Source: Mycosynbacter sp964593465
Lineage (GTDB): Bacteria; Patescibacteriota; Saccharimonadia; Saccharimonadales; Saccharimonadaceae
Reading direction: 5' to 3'
DNA length: 64,000 nt
Assembly: GCA_964593465.1 (NCBI GenBank)
Contig: CAZQJY010000006.1
Location: 1 to 64,000, forward strand
The notes beneath the pieces were generated by a model that did not search any database, was not told the origin of the DNA, and saw nothing but the letters and a program-made list of their open reading frames with translations. The position numbers were made by a program, and so were the translations under genes. Shown piece after piece: positions 1-8,825 of this stretch; position 1 is the first letter of the stretch; each line of letters starts with the position of its first letter.

Positions 1-72
1 AATTGGTAGACACGCATGCCTAAGGAGCATGTGCCTTCGGGCGTGGAGGTTCAAGTCCTCTCATCCGTACCA
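1..72 (+). tRNA. tRNA-Leu(AAG), 5' end cut by window
   Basis: A class II tRNA that lacks its first bases because the window begins in the D-arm. It aligns closely with the intact tRNA-Leu at 2595-2681: same D-loop, a variable arm closed by a TTCG loop (33-41 region), the same T-arm and an encoded CCA at 70-72 after discriminator A. The anticodon stem CATGC/GCATG encloses the 7-nt loop CTAAGGA, so positions 34-36 read AAG, decoding CUU. An A34 leucine tRNA is unusual in bacteria, where GAG is normal. Confidence 0.9.
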
Positions 73-95
73 AGAGTGAAATTTATTATGGAATG

Positions 96-120
96 ACCAG
101 CTATCTAAGCTGGTTTTTTC
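96..120 (+). terminator. Rho-independent terminator after tRNA-Leu
   Basis: Seven-base stem ACCAGCT/AGCTGGT (96-102 and 108-114) with a 5-nt loop, running into a T-rich tail. It lies 24 nt past the tRNA CCA end. Confidence 0.85.
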
Positions 121-135
121 TATTGTCTACACATA

Positions 136-176
136 TGGTATCATTAGGTTTTAAGGGTAAGTCGCCCTAAGAACCT
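136..176 (+). promoter_or_regulatory. Extended -10 promoter and leader hairpin
   Basis: An extended -10 (TGGTATCAT, 136-144) is followed in the leader by an imperfect 12-bp inverted repeat, AGGTTTTAAGGG with CCCTAAGAACCT (146-157, 165-176). The hairpin ends about 10 nt before a weak AAAGG Shine-Dalgarno for the gene at 195. Part of the hairpin overlaps the -10, so only its downstream portion may be transcribed. Confidence 0.4.
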
Positions 177-194
177 CTAGCGAAAGGCAAGTCA

Positions 195-767
195 ATGGAC
201 AATCCGAGCGTAGTAGCACGGAAGTATGCGCTGCAACGCGCATGGGCAGACGCGTCAGTTGTCATGAGTCCCACAATGCGTCGATGCGTTGATATGACCA
301 CACTGCATGAGTACACTCAAGCATTAGACTGGATTCCGCTTCTCGAGAACCGCAAGGTATCGTACCAGGCAAAAGCGGGAAAAGTACAGTTTCCGTCGCT
401 AGGTATGCAGTTAGCTAGTGATGTAGCTCGTCGACTTGAGTGGCTGCTCACCACGAGCATGGCAGAATGGCACTACCAGCCGCAGACCAAGCCGCGCGCA
501 GTAATGCAGACAGTGCAGGTGTTTCGGCAGAGTTTCGTGCATCATTTACGGTGCAGCTACCCGGAGCATACCGACGATTTCGCAGCGCGCACGCGTATTG
601 CAACGGCACAGCAGGTTTTATGCCAGGGCATGAGTAGCAGTACTCGTGCCGACGTACTCCATGCAGCATGGCAAGACAAGCTCTTAGCGGGCAAGTCCGT
701 AAGAGAAAGCTCCATGGTAGCATACAAGATTGCGCTTGCGCAGTGCACAGGAACCTGGGCAGACTAG
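195..767 (+). CDS. Orphan protein of unknown function, 190 aa
   Basis: I do not recognise a family. The product is soluble, rich in Ala, Arg, Gln and Thr, with no signal peptide or membrane segment, and looks mostly helical. A weak AAAGG lies 10 nt before the ATG. The gene stands alone between a tRNA terminator and its own very strong hairpin at 775-814, so it is probably monocistronic. Third codon positions look more GC-rich than in the neighbouring oxidase gene. A 153-aa open frame overlaps on the other strand, but the promoter, leader and terminator all favour the plus strand. Confidence 0.6.
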   Translation: MDNPSVVARKYALQRAWADASVVMSPTMRRCVDMTTLHEYTQALDWIPLLENRKVSYQAKAGKVQFPSLGMQLASDVARRLEWLLTTSMAEWHYQPQTKPRAVMQTVQVFRQSFVHHLRCSYPEHTDDFAARTRIATAQQVLCQGMSSSTRADVLHAAWQDKLLAGKSVRESSMVAYKIALAQCTGTWAD

Positions 768-774
768 AGACCCT

Positions 775-814
775 AGCTCTCGGGCAGCAGGGTTCGTCCT
801 GCTGCCCGAGAGCT
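775..814 (+). terminator. Strong 17-bp hairpin terminator
   Basis: A perfect 17-bp inverted repeat (775-791, 798-814) with loop GTTCGT, only 7 nt after the stop of the upstream gene. The following tail (TCTCTATTTG) is only moderately T-rich, so the stem may also act as an mRNA 3' stabiliser. Confidence 0.75.
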
Positions 815-891
815 TCTCTATTTGCAAAAAAGCTTATGTAACACACAAGATATGCTATCATAGGGGTAAAGCTTAGAATAAGAGGAACTAG

Positions 892-2544
892 ATGAGTAAA
901 ATTTCCCAATATCTAAACGAGCATCTGCTCGGAGAGGTTACGACCAATACGTCGATACGTCGCAAGCTGTCGACAGACAATAGCATCCTTAGCATCGCAC
1001 CAGATATTGCTGTCTACCCACGCGTTACAAACGATATACGAAAAGTGCTCAAATTTACCCATCAGCTTGCCCAAAAAGGCCACACTATCAGCACCACTGT
1101 GCGTGGCGCAGGCACCGATCAGACAGGCGCTGCGATCGGCCCTGGTATTGCCGTTATCACCACTGCACACATGAATAACGTCTACGAGTTTGATAGCAAA
1201 CAGCGACTCGTACGCGTGCAACCCGGAGCAAGCTTCGCGACTCTACAAACTAGCCTCAAAATACAGGGCTGCTATATACCAGCATTCCCCGACTCTATTG
1301 CATATAGTACTATCGGTGGTGCCATAGCAAACAACGCAAGTGGCCGCCTATCTGGTCAGCACGGTGCCATAGACGAAAGCGTACAAGAGCTAGAAGTTGT
1401 GCTCTCAAATGGTGACGTAATCCAAACCTCACGACTCACCAAAAAACAACTCAATCGCAAAAAAGGTCTCCAGACGTTCGAGGGTGATATTTATCGTGCT
1501 GTCGATAATCTCATCGAAGATAATCGTACGTTACTCGATGAAATAGCCAGCAGAGGCATTATTGACAATTCTGGCTACGCTAATCTGAGTAAAGTCAAGC
1601 AAAAAAACGGCTCGTTTGACCTCACCCCCCTATTTGTCGGTAGCCAAGGTACGCTCGGCGTTATATCCGAAATGATTCTCAAAGCTTCGTTTGCTAACAA
1701 TGACGAATCACTCGTAGCGATTGCTTTGCCAGATACCAACAGCTTCATCGACCTCGTAGATGAGCTACGCAAGCTTTCGCCGGACTCTATCGAAGTGTTC
1801 GATCGATACTTGATTGCCCGCGCCAGGCTTGGTGGCAAGAAACACACTATTTTTACCCTCGCAGAGGGCGAAGGCGCTACCAAAAACCCTATTGCCGGGA
1901 TTGTGCTATGTGCGTTTCAGAGCTTTAACGAGCGTACGCGTAAGCGCAATATTAAAAAAGTTCGTAAACTCGCCGAAAAGTTTGGCGGCACAGTAGAAGA
2001 AGCCACGACACACGAGCTGGTTCGCGAAACAGCATCACTCCGTGGCATTCCTTATTCCGGCATGTATGCTGACGAAAAAGCAGGTGTCGTGCCATCGATA
2101 TTTCGAGGTGTCTACATACCGCACACCAGGTTCGAAGAGTTCCGAGAGGCTACTGCGAAGCTGGAGAAAGCAACCGGCATACGACTGCCCTATAGTGGTT
2201 TTGCCACCGATGGAGTGTATAACTTTTGGCCGCAGGTGCAACTGCGTACCGCTACAGACAAACAGAAACTCCTCAAACTATACGATGCGTTTGCACAAGT
2301 AGTCTACGCGCATGACGGATCAGTTGTCGGTGAAGCTGGTGAAGGACGGTTTAAAACGCCATTCATCGGAAAGCAGACTGATGCAGACACTGCCAAGATG
2401 TATGCAGACCTGCGTGCTATCTTTGACCCATACACCACGCTCAATGCGGGAGTGAAGCAGCCTACTGAGCTACGAAGTATCGTGGCACATCTACGCACAG
2501 GCTACGATGGTATCGACGAGGCAGGGTTTACCAGTCCAAACTAA
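892..2544 (+). CDS. FAD-binding oxidase (GlcD/D-lactate dehydrogenase-like)
   Basis: A flavoprotein that likely oxidises a 2-hydroxy acid such as D-lactate or glycolate and passes electrons to a quinone or another acceptor. The N-terminal PCMH-type FAD domain (about 35-235) has the family signature RGAGTDQTGAAIGPG and the later GAIANNASG segment. The C-terminal FAD-oxidase domain (about 260-540) ends in DPYTTLNAGVKQP, the usual family ending. The length of 550 aa is typical. The start has AGAGGA 7 nt upstream and a TATCAT -10 near 855. No iron-sulfur partner gene is adjacent, so the electron acceptor is not known. Confidence 0.85.
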   Translation: MSKISQYLNEHLLGEVTTNTSIRRKLSTDNSILSIAPDIAVYPRVTNDIRKVLKFTHQLAQKGHTISTTVRGAGTDQTGAAIGPGIAVITTAHMNNVYEFDSKQRLVRVQPGASFATLQTSLKIQGCYIPAFPDSIAYSTIGGAIANNASGRLSGQHGAIDESVQELEVVLSNGDVIQTSRLTKKQLNRKKGLQTFEGDIYRAVDNLIEDNRTLLDEIASRGIIDNSGYANLSKVKQKNGSFDLTPLFVGSQGTLGVISEMILKASFANNDESLVAIALPDTNSFIDLVDELRKLSPDSIEVFDRYLIARARLGGKKHTIFTLAEGEGATKNPIAGIVLCAFQSFNERTRKRNIKKVRKLAEKFGGTVEEATTHELVRETASLRGIPYSGMYADEKAGVVPSIFRGVYIPHTRFEEFREATAKLEKATGIRLPYSGFATDGVYNFWPQVQLRTATDKQKLLKLYDAFAQVVYAHDGSVVGEAGEGRFKTPFIGKQTDADTAKMYADLRAIFDPYTTLNAGVKQPTELRSIVAHLRTGYDGIDEAGFTSPN

Positions 2545-2558
2545 AACACCTTACAAAG

Positions 2559-2597
2559 CCAAATAAAACAGAGACCTTTGGTCTCTGTTTTATTTGG
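2559..2597. terminator. Bidirectional 18-bp terminator shared by oxidase and tRNA
   Basis: A perfect inverted repeat (2559-2576 and 2580-2597) with a TTT loop. The arms contain A- and T-runs, so it can end the plus-strand oxidase transcript and the minus-strand tRNA transcript. Its right arm overlaps the encoded CCA of the tRNA at 2595-2597. Confidence 0.85.
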
Positions 2598-2681
2598 TAC
2601 AGATGAGAGGACTTGAACCTCCACGTCCCAAGGGACACTAGCACCTGAAGCTAGCGCGTCTACCAATTCCGCCACATCTGC
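2595..2681 (-). tRNA. tRNA-Leu(CAG)
   Basis: A complete 87-nt class II tRNA on the minus strand with a long variable arm, encoded CCA and discriminator A. The anticodon stem CTAGC/GCTAG encloses TTCAGGT, giving anticodon CAG for CUG codons. The acceptor stem pairs GCAGATG with CATCTGT, with a G-U first pair. Confidence 0.97.
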
Positions 2682-2697
2682 GTGCTTACCATCCATC

Positions 2698-2726
2698 ACT
2701 GTACTACAGAGATACATATTTTTCAA
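2698..2726 (-). promoter_or_regulatory. Promoter of tRNA-Leu(CAG)
   Basis: On the minus strand TTGAAA (2721-2726) and TACAGT (2698-2703) are separated by exactly 17 nt, placing transcription start about 10 nt before the tRNA. Confidence 0.75.
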
Positions 2727-2746
2727 TTTGGGGCATTAGTCTTCTG

Positions 2747-3193
2747 CTAGGCTAGTCCGACAATAACCGTGAGCATACACATCGCGTACAGTACCTCAAG
2801 CGACCATGCCCACGGGCGCTCACCCCATTGGATTCGAGCGGCAAACGCAAAGAACTTATCAGCTAGGCGGTTATGTACTTTAGTATAGTAGTGAAAAATC
2901 CACAAAAAATCTGGCAAAACTGCAAAAAACATCGCCAGTCCCATTGGTAATAGTTTGTCTGGATACAGCCATACGACAAGCCCAACAGCCAATAAGCACA
3001 ATACGGCATCTATAGTCACAATCCATCTAAACTTCTTCGTACGGACACCCGCGGTGTCGTCTCTCCCGTAATGCGGCATTGCATCAAGTATAAAATGCGA
3101 TGCAAATGCGACTAGAGGAATATAAACAATGTATTGTGGTGGCATATAGATACCGACAAGTGCACCCGCTAGTGCATGATTGAGTCCTATCAT
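2747..3193 (-). CDS. YdjM-like membrane-bound metal-dependent hydrolase
   Basis: A 148-aa integral membrane protein of the YdjM/DUF457-type putative hydrolases. The early HALAGALVG and HFILDAMPHYG segments carry the histidines and aspartate conserved in this family, and four hydrophobic segments span the length. Substrate is unknown for the family. The start codon overlaps the stop of the upstream GtrA-like gene (3190) by 4 nt, so the two are translationally coupled. Confidence 0.7.
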   Translation of the reverse strand: MIGLNHALAGALVGIYMPPQYIVYIPLVAFASHFILDAMPHYGRDDTAGVRTKKFRWIVTIDAVLCLLAVGLVVWLYPDKLLPMGLAMFFAVLPDFLWIFHYYTKVHNRLADKFFAFAARIQWGERPWAWSLEVLYAMCMLTVIVGLA

Positions 3194-3702
3194 GCTACCT
3201 CTCGCTTCTTCTCATATGTCAACGCATGATGACGTGTCGCACGAGCATGTCGCTTAACAGAAGCAGGAGCAAATACCCAAAATTTGAGACCGACGTACGA
3301 CCAAAAAACAAAAAATAAACTCGACATCACAAGGCCTGCATAATATTCGTACATTGCATATTCCGGAAGGCTTTGCGCAAATAGTCGTCGACTCACCTCT
3401 ATGAGTACCAAATTGAGGAAAAAATTAAATGTCATAAAAGCAATAAATCGTACTACTTCAGATACAAGGCGCTCGTCGTCATCTGCGCTACGGAATACCC
3501 AGTGTCGATTTACGATGAAAAATATAATATGCGCCACTATACTCCCAACAATGACACCTATAATAGAGTGGACAGTGAATATCTTTTCTGCCACAAAAAT
3601 ACCAGCCAACGTTCCAATAAACAAAATATTACCAGCCAACTGCAATCGTACAAACTCAAGACATGTACTTAGCCAGCCCATACTGCGACGCTTTGCTACC
3701 AT
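3190..3702 (-). CDS. GtrA-like four-helix membrane protein
   Basis: A 170-aa protein with four transmembrane segments (about 25-43, 48-68, 88-107, 126-150). The pattern FVRLQLAGNILFIGT near the N-terminus and FIVNRHWVF fits the GtrA/DPMS family, whose members flip or help transfer lipid-linked sugars. It probably acts in cell-surface glycan assembly. No glycosyltransferase is adjacent, so the substrate is unknown. It shares a 4-nt overlap with the downstream YdjM-like gene. A GGAG-containing purine-rich stretch lies about 14 nt upstream. Confidence 0.75.
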   Translation of the reverse strand: MVAKRRSMGWLSTCLEFVRLQLAGNILFIGTLAGIFVAEKIFTVHSIIGVIVGSIVAHIIFFIVNRHWVFRSADDDERLVSEVVRFIAFMTFNFFLNLVLIEVSRRLFAQSLPEYAMYEYYAGLVMSSLFFVFWSYVGLKFWVFAPASVKRHARATRHHALTYEKKREVA

Positions 3703-3758
3703 AGTAGACCTACTACTCCACCAGCCCCTGCTATCGTATATCTACCAACCCGCATCGC

Positions 3759-5009
3759 TTATCGCACTAAAACAAACGTGTTTTTGCCTTTTTTTACCAG
3801 GCATGCGCCATCTAGTTGCATGTCTTCTTGTAGTTTCACTCCATTGATAGATACGGCACCTCCAGCGATTAAGCGACGGCCCTCTCCTCTGCCTTTTGTT
3901 ATTCCAGCTTCAGCTAAAATATCGGTCGCCATCTGGCCAACAACAGCCTGCGGCAGTTCACGCGCCAGCAGCTCTATAACCTGCGTATCATTGGCATCAA
4001 ATATCTCGTCACCGAATAAAATACCCGTAGCTCGTTCTGCTGCTTGTGCACGATCTTCACCATGCACAAGCTTTGTTACTTCCCAGGCAAGGCGCTTTTG
4101 TGCCACGCGCTGCTCTGGTGCCGCAGCTTGTTGTTCCGCAATATTCTCGATCTCTTTTTTACCAAGCAGCGTATAGATTTTCATATAATCAATCACACCT
4201 TTGTCGTCGACATTGAGCCAAAATTGATAGAACTGATACACACTTGTGAGCTCAGGGTCAAGCCATACGGCACCACCTTCGCTTTTGCCAAACTTGCGGC
4301 CTGTAGACTGATCTATAATAAGAGGTAGACTATAGACATGCGCTTCACCGCCTTCAACGCGACGGATCAAATCAACACCTGCGATTGAATTGCCCCACTG
4401 GTCAGCACCACACAACTGCAGTGTCACGCCATGTTGGCGGTAGAGATGTAAAAAGTCATAACCCTGAATAAGTGAATAGCTAAACTCAGCATAGCTAATA
4501 CCGCTACCGCCTTCACCAAGTCGCGTCTGGATAAACTCACGACCAAGCATCATACTCATTGGTACATGCTTACCGATATCGCGCAAAAAATCTAGATAGT
4601 TAATTTTGCGAAACCAATCAAGATTGTCGATAATTTCAAACTTCTGGCCATCAAACACTTGACGATACTGCCGAGTGATCTCAATCTTGTTACTCGCGAT
4701 TTCTTCGACGGCTTTAAGATTACGCTCATCAAGCTTACCGTCTGGATCGCCGATCATACCCGTAGCACCACCTACCAATAAATAGGCTTCGTGTCCGTGT
4801 GCAATTAGATGCCGTACAGCCATTGCTGCCGCCAGATTACCTATCTGCATGCCGTGCCCACTAGGGTCTACGCCAAAATAGAACTTGCGTGAAGATTCGT
4901 CTAATGCGGTAATGTCAGCGAATGTCATCTGATTGACAAAGCCACGCCATGTCAGTTCTTCGGAAAGTGTCACGTATTGCTCCTCTTGTTTGCTATATTT
5001 CTCCTTCAT
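3759..5009 (-). CDS. tyrS: Tyrosyl-tRNA synthetase
   Basis: Class Ic synthetase that charges tRNA-Tyr. The HIGH-type motif is PSGHGMQIGN (about 50), the KMSKS-type motif is KFGKS (about 240), and a C-terminal S4 RNA-binding domain ends the protein (RRLIAGGAVSINGVKL). The length of 416 aa is normal. The start is uncertain: ATG at 5009 directly follows a TACAAT hexamer, with a TATAAT at 5024-5029, while an in-frame GTG at 4973 has a good GAGGAG 6 nt upstream and would begin nearer the conserved LSEELTWRG. The gene is divergent from the PBP gene. Confidence 0.95.
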   Translation of the reverse strand: MKEKYSKQEEQYVTLSEELTWRGFVNQMTFADITALDESSRKFYFGVDPSGHGMQIGNLAAAMAVRHLIAHGHEAYLLVGGATGMIGDPDGKLDERNLKAVEEIASNKIEITRQYRQVFDGQKFEIIDNLDWFRKINYLDFLRDIGKHVPMSMMLGREFIQTRLGEGGSGISYAEFSYSLIQGYDFLHLYRQHGVTLQLCGADQWGNSIAGVDLIRRVEGGEAHVYSLPLIIDQSTGRKFGKSEGGAVWLDPELTSVYQFYQFWLNVDDKGVIDYMKIYTLLGKKEIENIAEQQAAAPEQRVAQKRLAWEVTKLVHGEDRAQAAERATGILFGDEIFDANDTQVIELLARELPQAVVGQMATDILAEAGITKGRGEGRRLIAGGAVSINGVKLQEDMQLDGACLVKKGKNTFVLVR

Positions 5010-5056
5010 ATTGTAGCAGAAAAATTATAAATAACGTTTCACCACGCGTTTTTGTT

Positions 5057-5065
5057 TGGTATAAT
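5057..5065 (+). promoter_or_regulatory. Extended -10 promoter of PBP gene
   Basis: TGGTATAAT is a perfect extended -10. It puts transcription start near 5072, which rules out the upstream in-frame ATG at 4949 as the PBP start. Confidence 0.75.
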
Positions 5066-5128
5066 AGAGAGCAATACTGCTTATGGGAATACAGAATACT
5101 TGTGAAGAAAAAATCATCACCACGTAAG

Positions 5129-7822
5129 ATGAGCGTTTACGCCAATTTGTCGCACAAACGCAAGACAAAAAAAGACGCCAAAGCACGCAAACGTGCCGAG
5201 TACCTCGCTACATTACCGAAGCATCCGGTTAAGCGTTTTTTTGCACGGTTACATCCCAAGCGCGTAGCAGGCTACTGGTTTAGTCGCAAGGGTGGCATTA
5301 TGCTACTCAAGATATCTGGTGTCGCACTACTAATCGGCGTATTTATTATTGCAGGATTATTTCAATATTTCCGTCGAGACCTTGATGCAATCCGTCCGGG
5401 TGAAATCGCAAAACGCGTCCAGACTACTGTTACCAAATACTACGACCGCAATGGTGAACTCCTTTGGGAGGACAAAGGTGATGGCGACTATAAACAGGTG
5501 GTTAAGTCTGACCAAATTAGCAACTATCTCAAAGAGGCTACTGTTGCCATTGAAGATAGAGACTTCTACAAACACCACGGCATCAGTCCCACAGGGCTTA
5601 CTCGCGCAGCATTCAACAACATCACCAAGAGCGGCGACACTCAGGGTGGTTCAACTCTGACCCAACAGCTTGTTAAACAAGTCTTCTTTGCAGATGAAGC
5701 GCATGATCGCGGCCTGAGTGGCGTACCTCGTAAGATCAAAGAAGCAATCCTAGCGATAGAGGTTGAGCGTATGTATGACAAAGATGCTATCGTCACACTT
5801 TACCTCAACGAATCTCCCTATGGCGGACGACGTAATGGTGTAGAAAGTGGCGCACAAACCTACTTTGGTAAACCATCAAAGGATGTCAACCTAGCTGAAG
5901 CAGCGTTGCTTGCCGCAATTCCCAATCAGCCCGGACTTTATGATCCATACAATGAGGCGGGTCACGTAGCACTCATCAAGCGCCAACACCTCGTACTAGA
6001 CGCAATGCGAGACACGGGTAAAATTACCAAGAAAGAAGCCGACGATGCAAAAGCATATGATATTCTCGCCTCTATCAAGCCACCCGTTAATAGTAACGAG
6101 AATATCAAGGCACCGCATTTTGTACTCGAAGTACGCAAACAGCTAGAAGCCGAACTCGGCAAGGCTACTGTTGGACGTGGTGGACTGACTGTCAAGACAA
6201 CACTCGATAGCAAGGCTCAAGAGAAAGCTGAAGAAGCAGTAGCGACTGGTGCAGCCATGCTGCCAAACTACGGCGCTGACAATATAGCCCTTTCATCGAT
6301 AGATGTTGAGACTGGGCAAGTCATAGCTATGGTGGGTAGCATCAACTACCACAAAGAGGGCTACGGGCAGCAAAACAGTGCCACATCCCCTCTTGAGCCA
6401 GGCTCAAGTATCAAGCCTATTGCAGACTTTGTACCGCTTTTTAAGCAACGCGAAGGCATCAATTATGGCCCAGGATCCATCCTAAAAGATGAGAATATTG
6501 ATTCGCTCTATTGTGCGGGCTACCAGGGATCATGTACTGTTCAAAACTATACTCGTCGCACCTATGGTGATGTGACAATACGACAATCACTCGCAGGGTC
6601 ACTTAACCGTCCAGCCGTCAAAGCTATGCATATCGCCGGTATAGACAATGCACTCCAAACTGCACGTGACCTTGGTGACTTGTCATACTGTACGGACAAC
6701 AATAATGCTGGGTTATCAGCGGCTATCGGCGGCGGCTGTACTGTAAGTCAAGTGGAGCACACCAATGCTTATGCATCACTTGCACGTGGCGGCGTCTATA
6801 AGCCAATTAGCTACGTCCTAGAGGTACACAATGCATCAAACGAACCACTCAAAAAATGGGAAGATGTTTCAAGCAAGCAAGCTGTTGATCCGCAAGTCGC
6901 ATTCATGATCTCAAGCATACTCAGTGATGCGCAAGCTCGAACCATTACATTTGGCGGGCAGGCACACTCGTTTGGCTTTGTCGTACCAAATGTCTGGACT
7001 GCAGCCAAAACCGGTACTACCGAAAATGGTAACGGACAAGCCAAAGATTCGTGGCTAATGAGCTACTCTCCTGTCGTCTCAACTGGTGTATGGATGGGCA
7101 ATCATGACGGTAGGCCTCTTACTTCCAGCGACAACTCAGTCGTACGTCGCGTCACTAACGACTTCACAGCTGCCGTACACACAGAGGTTTACCAACCAGC
7201 CGGCAGATGGAAACCAAACCAAAAGATTGAACAACCAGCAGGCATCAAAGAGATTAGTATCAATGGCCGCAAAGATATATATCCGTCTTGGTTTGACCAA
7301 AAAGCAGGCCGTACCACTGAAAAACTAACCTTTGATAGCATCTCCAAGAAAAAGGCCACCGACTGTACACCTCAAGAAGCGCGCACAGAGCTAGAAGTCT
7401 ACAAGACAACTGACCCAATCAGCAAAAAACCTGCTTATATCGCACCGAACGGTTATGACGCATCAAAAGAAGATGACTTGCACAAATGCGACGACGTGAA
7501 ACCGTCTGTATCGCTCTCGCTCGTACCGTCCGATGGTAACAAAATACAAATCAACGCTAATATCACCCAAGGAACACATCCACTTTCATCTCTGAAGATT
7601 CAGGTTGGCGACAAAGTGATATCGGATGTGGCTGTCAAAACAAGCGGTACGTTCTCGGTCAATACAACCGCATCCTCCAACAGCCAGACCATCACTGCGA
7701 CTGTCAAAGATGATGCTCTCTATAACGGAGTTGCCTCAGTGCAATACGCACGACAATCTGGCTCAAATAACTCGAGTGGTGGCAATAATATCATCGATAG
7801 AATACGTAATCGAGGCGACTAA
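5129..7822 (+). CDS. Class A penicillin-binding protein (GT51 + transpeptidase)
   Basis: Bifunctional peptidoglycan synthase. It has a very basic cytoplasmic tail (about 45 aa), one membrane anchor (about 57-80), a GT51 glycosyltransferase domain with EDRDFYKHHG and GGSTLTQQLVKQ, and a transpeptidase domain with the SxxK serine in GSSIKPI, SLN in GSLNRPA and KTGTT in AAKTGTTENG. A roughly 230-residue C-terminal extension follows, ending in a possible beta-rich domain and a Ser/Asn-rich tail. All catalytic motifs are intact. I place the start at ATG 5129; GTG 5102 is an alternative, and neither has a clear Shine-Dalgarno sequence. Confidence 0.92.
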   Translation: MSVYANLSHKRKTKKDAKARKRAEYLATLPKHPVKRFFARLHPKRVAGYWFSRKGGIMLLKISGVALLIGVFIIAGLFQYFRRDLDAIRPGEIAKRVQTTVTKYYDRNGELLWEDKGDGDYKQVVKSDQISNYLKEATVAIEDRDFYKHHGISPTGLTRAAFNNITKSGDTQGGSTLTQQLVKQVFFADEAHDRGLSGVPRKIKEAILAIEVERMYDKDAIVTLYLNESPYGGRRNGVESGAQTYFGKPSKDVNLAEAALLAAIPNQPGLYDPYNEAGHVALIKRQHLVLDAMRDTGKITKKEADDAKAYDILASIKPPVNSNENIKAPHFVLEVRKQLEAELGKATVGRGGLTVKTTLDSKAQEKAEEAVATGAAMLPNYGADNIALSSIDVETGQVIAMVGSINYHKEGYGQQNSATSPLEPGSSIKPIADFVPLFKQREGINYGPGSILKDENIDSLYCAGYQGSCTVQNYTRRTYGDVTIRQSLAGSLNRPAVKAMHIAGIDNALQTARDLGDLSYCTDNNNAGLSAAIGGGCTVSQVEHTNAYASLARGGVYKPISYVLEVHNASNEPLKKWEDVSSKQAVDPQVAFMISSILSDAQARTITFGGQAHSFGFVVPNVWTAAKTGTTENGNGQAKDSWLMSYSPVVSTGVWMGNHDGRPLTSSDNSVVRRVTNDFTAAVHTEVYQPAGRWKPNQKIEQPAGIKEISINGRKDIYPSWFDQKAGRTTEKLTFDSISKKKATDCTPQEARTELEVYKTTDPISKKPAYIAPNGYDASKEDDLHKCDDVKPSVSLSLVPSDGNKIQINANITQGTHPLSSLKIQVGDKVISDVAVKTSGTFSVNTTASSNSQTITATVKDDALYNGVASVQYARQSGSNNSSGGNNIIDRIRNRGD

Positions 7823-7858
7823 GCTCCTTTTAGGCCACCGGGCCGCATGACACTGAAT

Positions 7859-7896
7859 AAAAAACCACCCCGCATCATACCGCGAGGTGGTTTTTT
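7859..7896. terminator. Bidirectional terminator between PBP and PIN-TRAM genes
   Basis: Stem AAAACCACC/GGTGGTTTT with extra internal pairs, flanked by A-run and T-run, between two convergent genes. Confidence 0.85.
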
Positions 7897-7911
7897 ATTT
7901 GCAGTCTTAGT

Positions 7912-8817
7912 TTACTCGCCAGACTCAATCAAATCAATCAACGCATCTTCGTTGCTGCGCTGCGGCTTGCGCCCACGACGTGGTCGGGATTGGCTCAGTG
8001 ATTTGGCAGTTGACTTGTCCTCAGTGGCCGGCTTGACTTCCTTGGCCGGCACCGGCTTATTGCGGCCTGCGGCTTTTCTGGCTACTACACGCTTAGCAGG
8101 CTGTTTATCAGCACGATTCTTTTGCTCCTGCTTGCTTGCGGCGAGGCGCGCAAACATCATCTTGCCTGCGTCTGTCTGTAAGACACGAATAAACTCCACT
8201 TCGACCGTCGTGCCGACATATTTAGAGGCATTCTCCACGACAACCATTGTACCGTCACTCAGATACCCCACACCTTGGTGACTATCTTGGCCCTTTGTTA
8301 CCAATTCAATCTTGGTCTTCTCACCAGGCATATGTGCAGAACGAATATTTTTGGCTAGCTCGTTGATATTGAGCACTGTCACACCTTCGACTTGCGCTAC
8401 CTTGTTCAGATTGTAGTCGACCGTACAGATACTACCTTGATATTTCTTGGCCAGCTCAATAAGTTGCTCATCTACGCCGCGTAGTGCTTTGCCGTCTTGC
8501 ATAATGCGCACTGTAATACTGTCGATGTCTTGCAACGTACGTACCAAGTCCAGCCCTTTGCGTGCTTTAGCTCGCTTGTCGCTATCGCCACCATCCGCCA
8601 GTAACTGTAGTTCACGTAGTACACTTCGCGGTATTACCAACTCTCCAGGCACAAACCCAGCTTCGGCAATTGCCAAAATCCGTCCATCGATGAGGACAGA
8701 TGTGTCAACGTACACGCTCTGACGCGCCACACGGGTGTTTTTCGATGAGGTAGCGACCACTAAATACGTAGTCTGCGCTAGAATAGTCAGCGCAATTAAT
8801 ATAATTATATATTCCAT
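7912..8817 (-). CDS. PIN-TRAM domain membrane protein (YacL-like)
   Basis: An N-terminal membrane segment (3-23) is followed by a PIN nuclease domain with acidic residues in VDTSVLIDGRI (about 38-48), DEQLIELA and TVDYNLNK, then a TRAM RNA-binding domain (about 165-225, HQGVGYLSDGTMVVVENA). The last 60 residues are basic and low complexity, with an AT-hook-like core RRGRKPQR. YacL relatives sit next to radA in many Gram-positives, as here. The start has AGGAGAAA just upstream, inside the end of radA, so translation is coupled. The target nucleic acid is unknown. Confidence 0.85.
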   Translation of the reverse strand: MEYIIILIALTILAQTTYLVVATSSKNTRVARQSVYVDTSVLIDGRILAIAEAGFVPGELVIPRSVLRELQLLADGGDSDKRAKARKGLDLVRTLQDIDSITVRIMQDGKALRGVDEQLIELAKKYQGSICTVDYNLNKVAQVEGVTVLNINELAKNIRSAHMPGEKTKIELVTKGQDSHQGVGYLSDGTMVVVENASKYVGTTVEVEFIRVLQTDAGKMMFARLAASKQEQKNRADKQPAKRVVARKAAGRNKPVPAKEVKPATEDKSTAKSLSQSRPRRGRKPQRSNEDALIDLIESGE

Positions 8818-8825
8818 AGTTTCTC

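Noticed and set aside
448..909. 153-aa open frame on the minus strand
   Set aside because: It lies opposite the 190-aa gene and runs through its terminator hairpin; no promoter or ribosome site supports it.
4949..5128. Upstream extension of the PBP gene into tyrS
   Set aside because: The PBP promoter (5057-5065) lies inside this extension, so it cannot be translated from that transcript.
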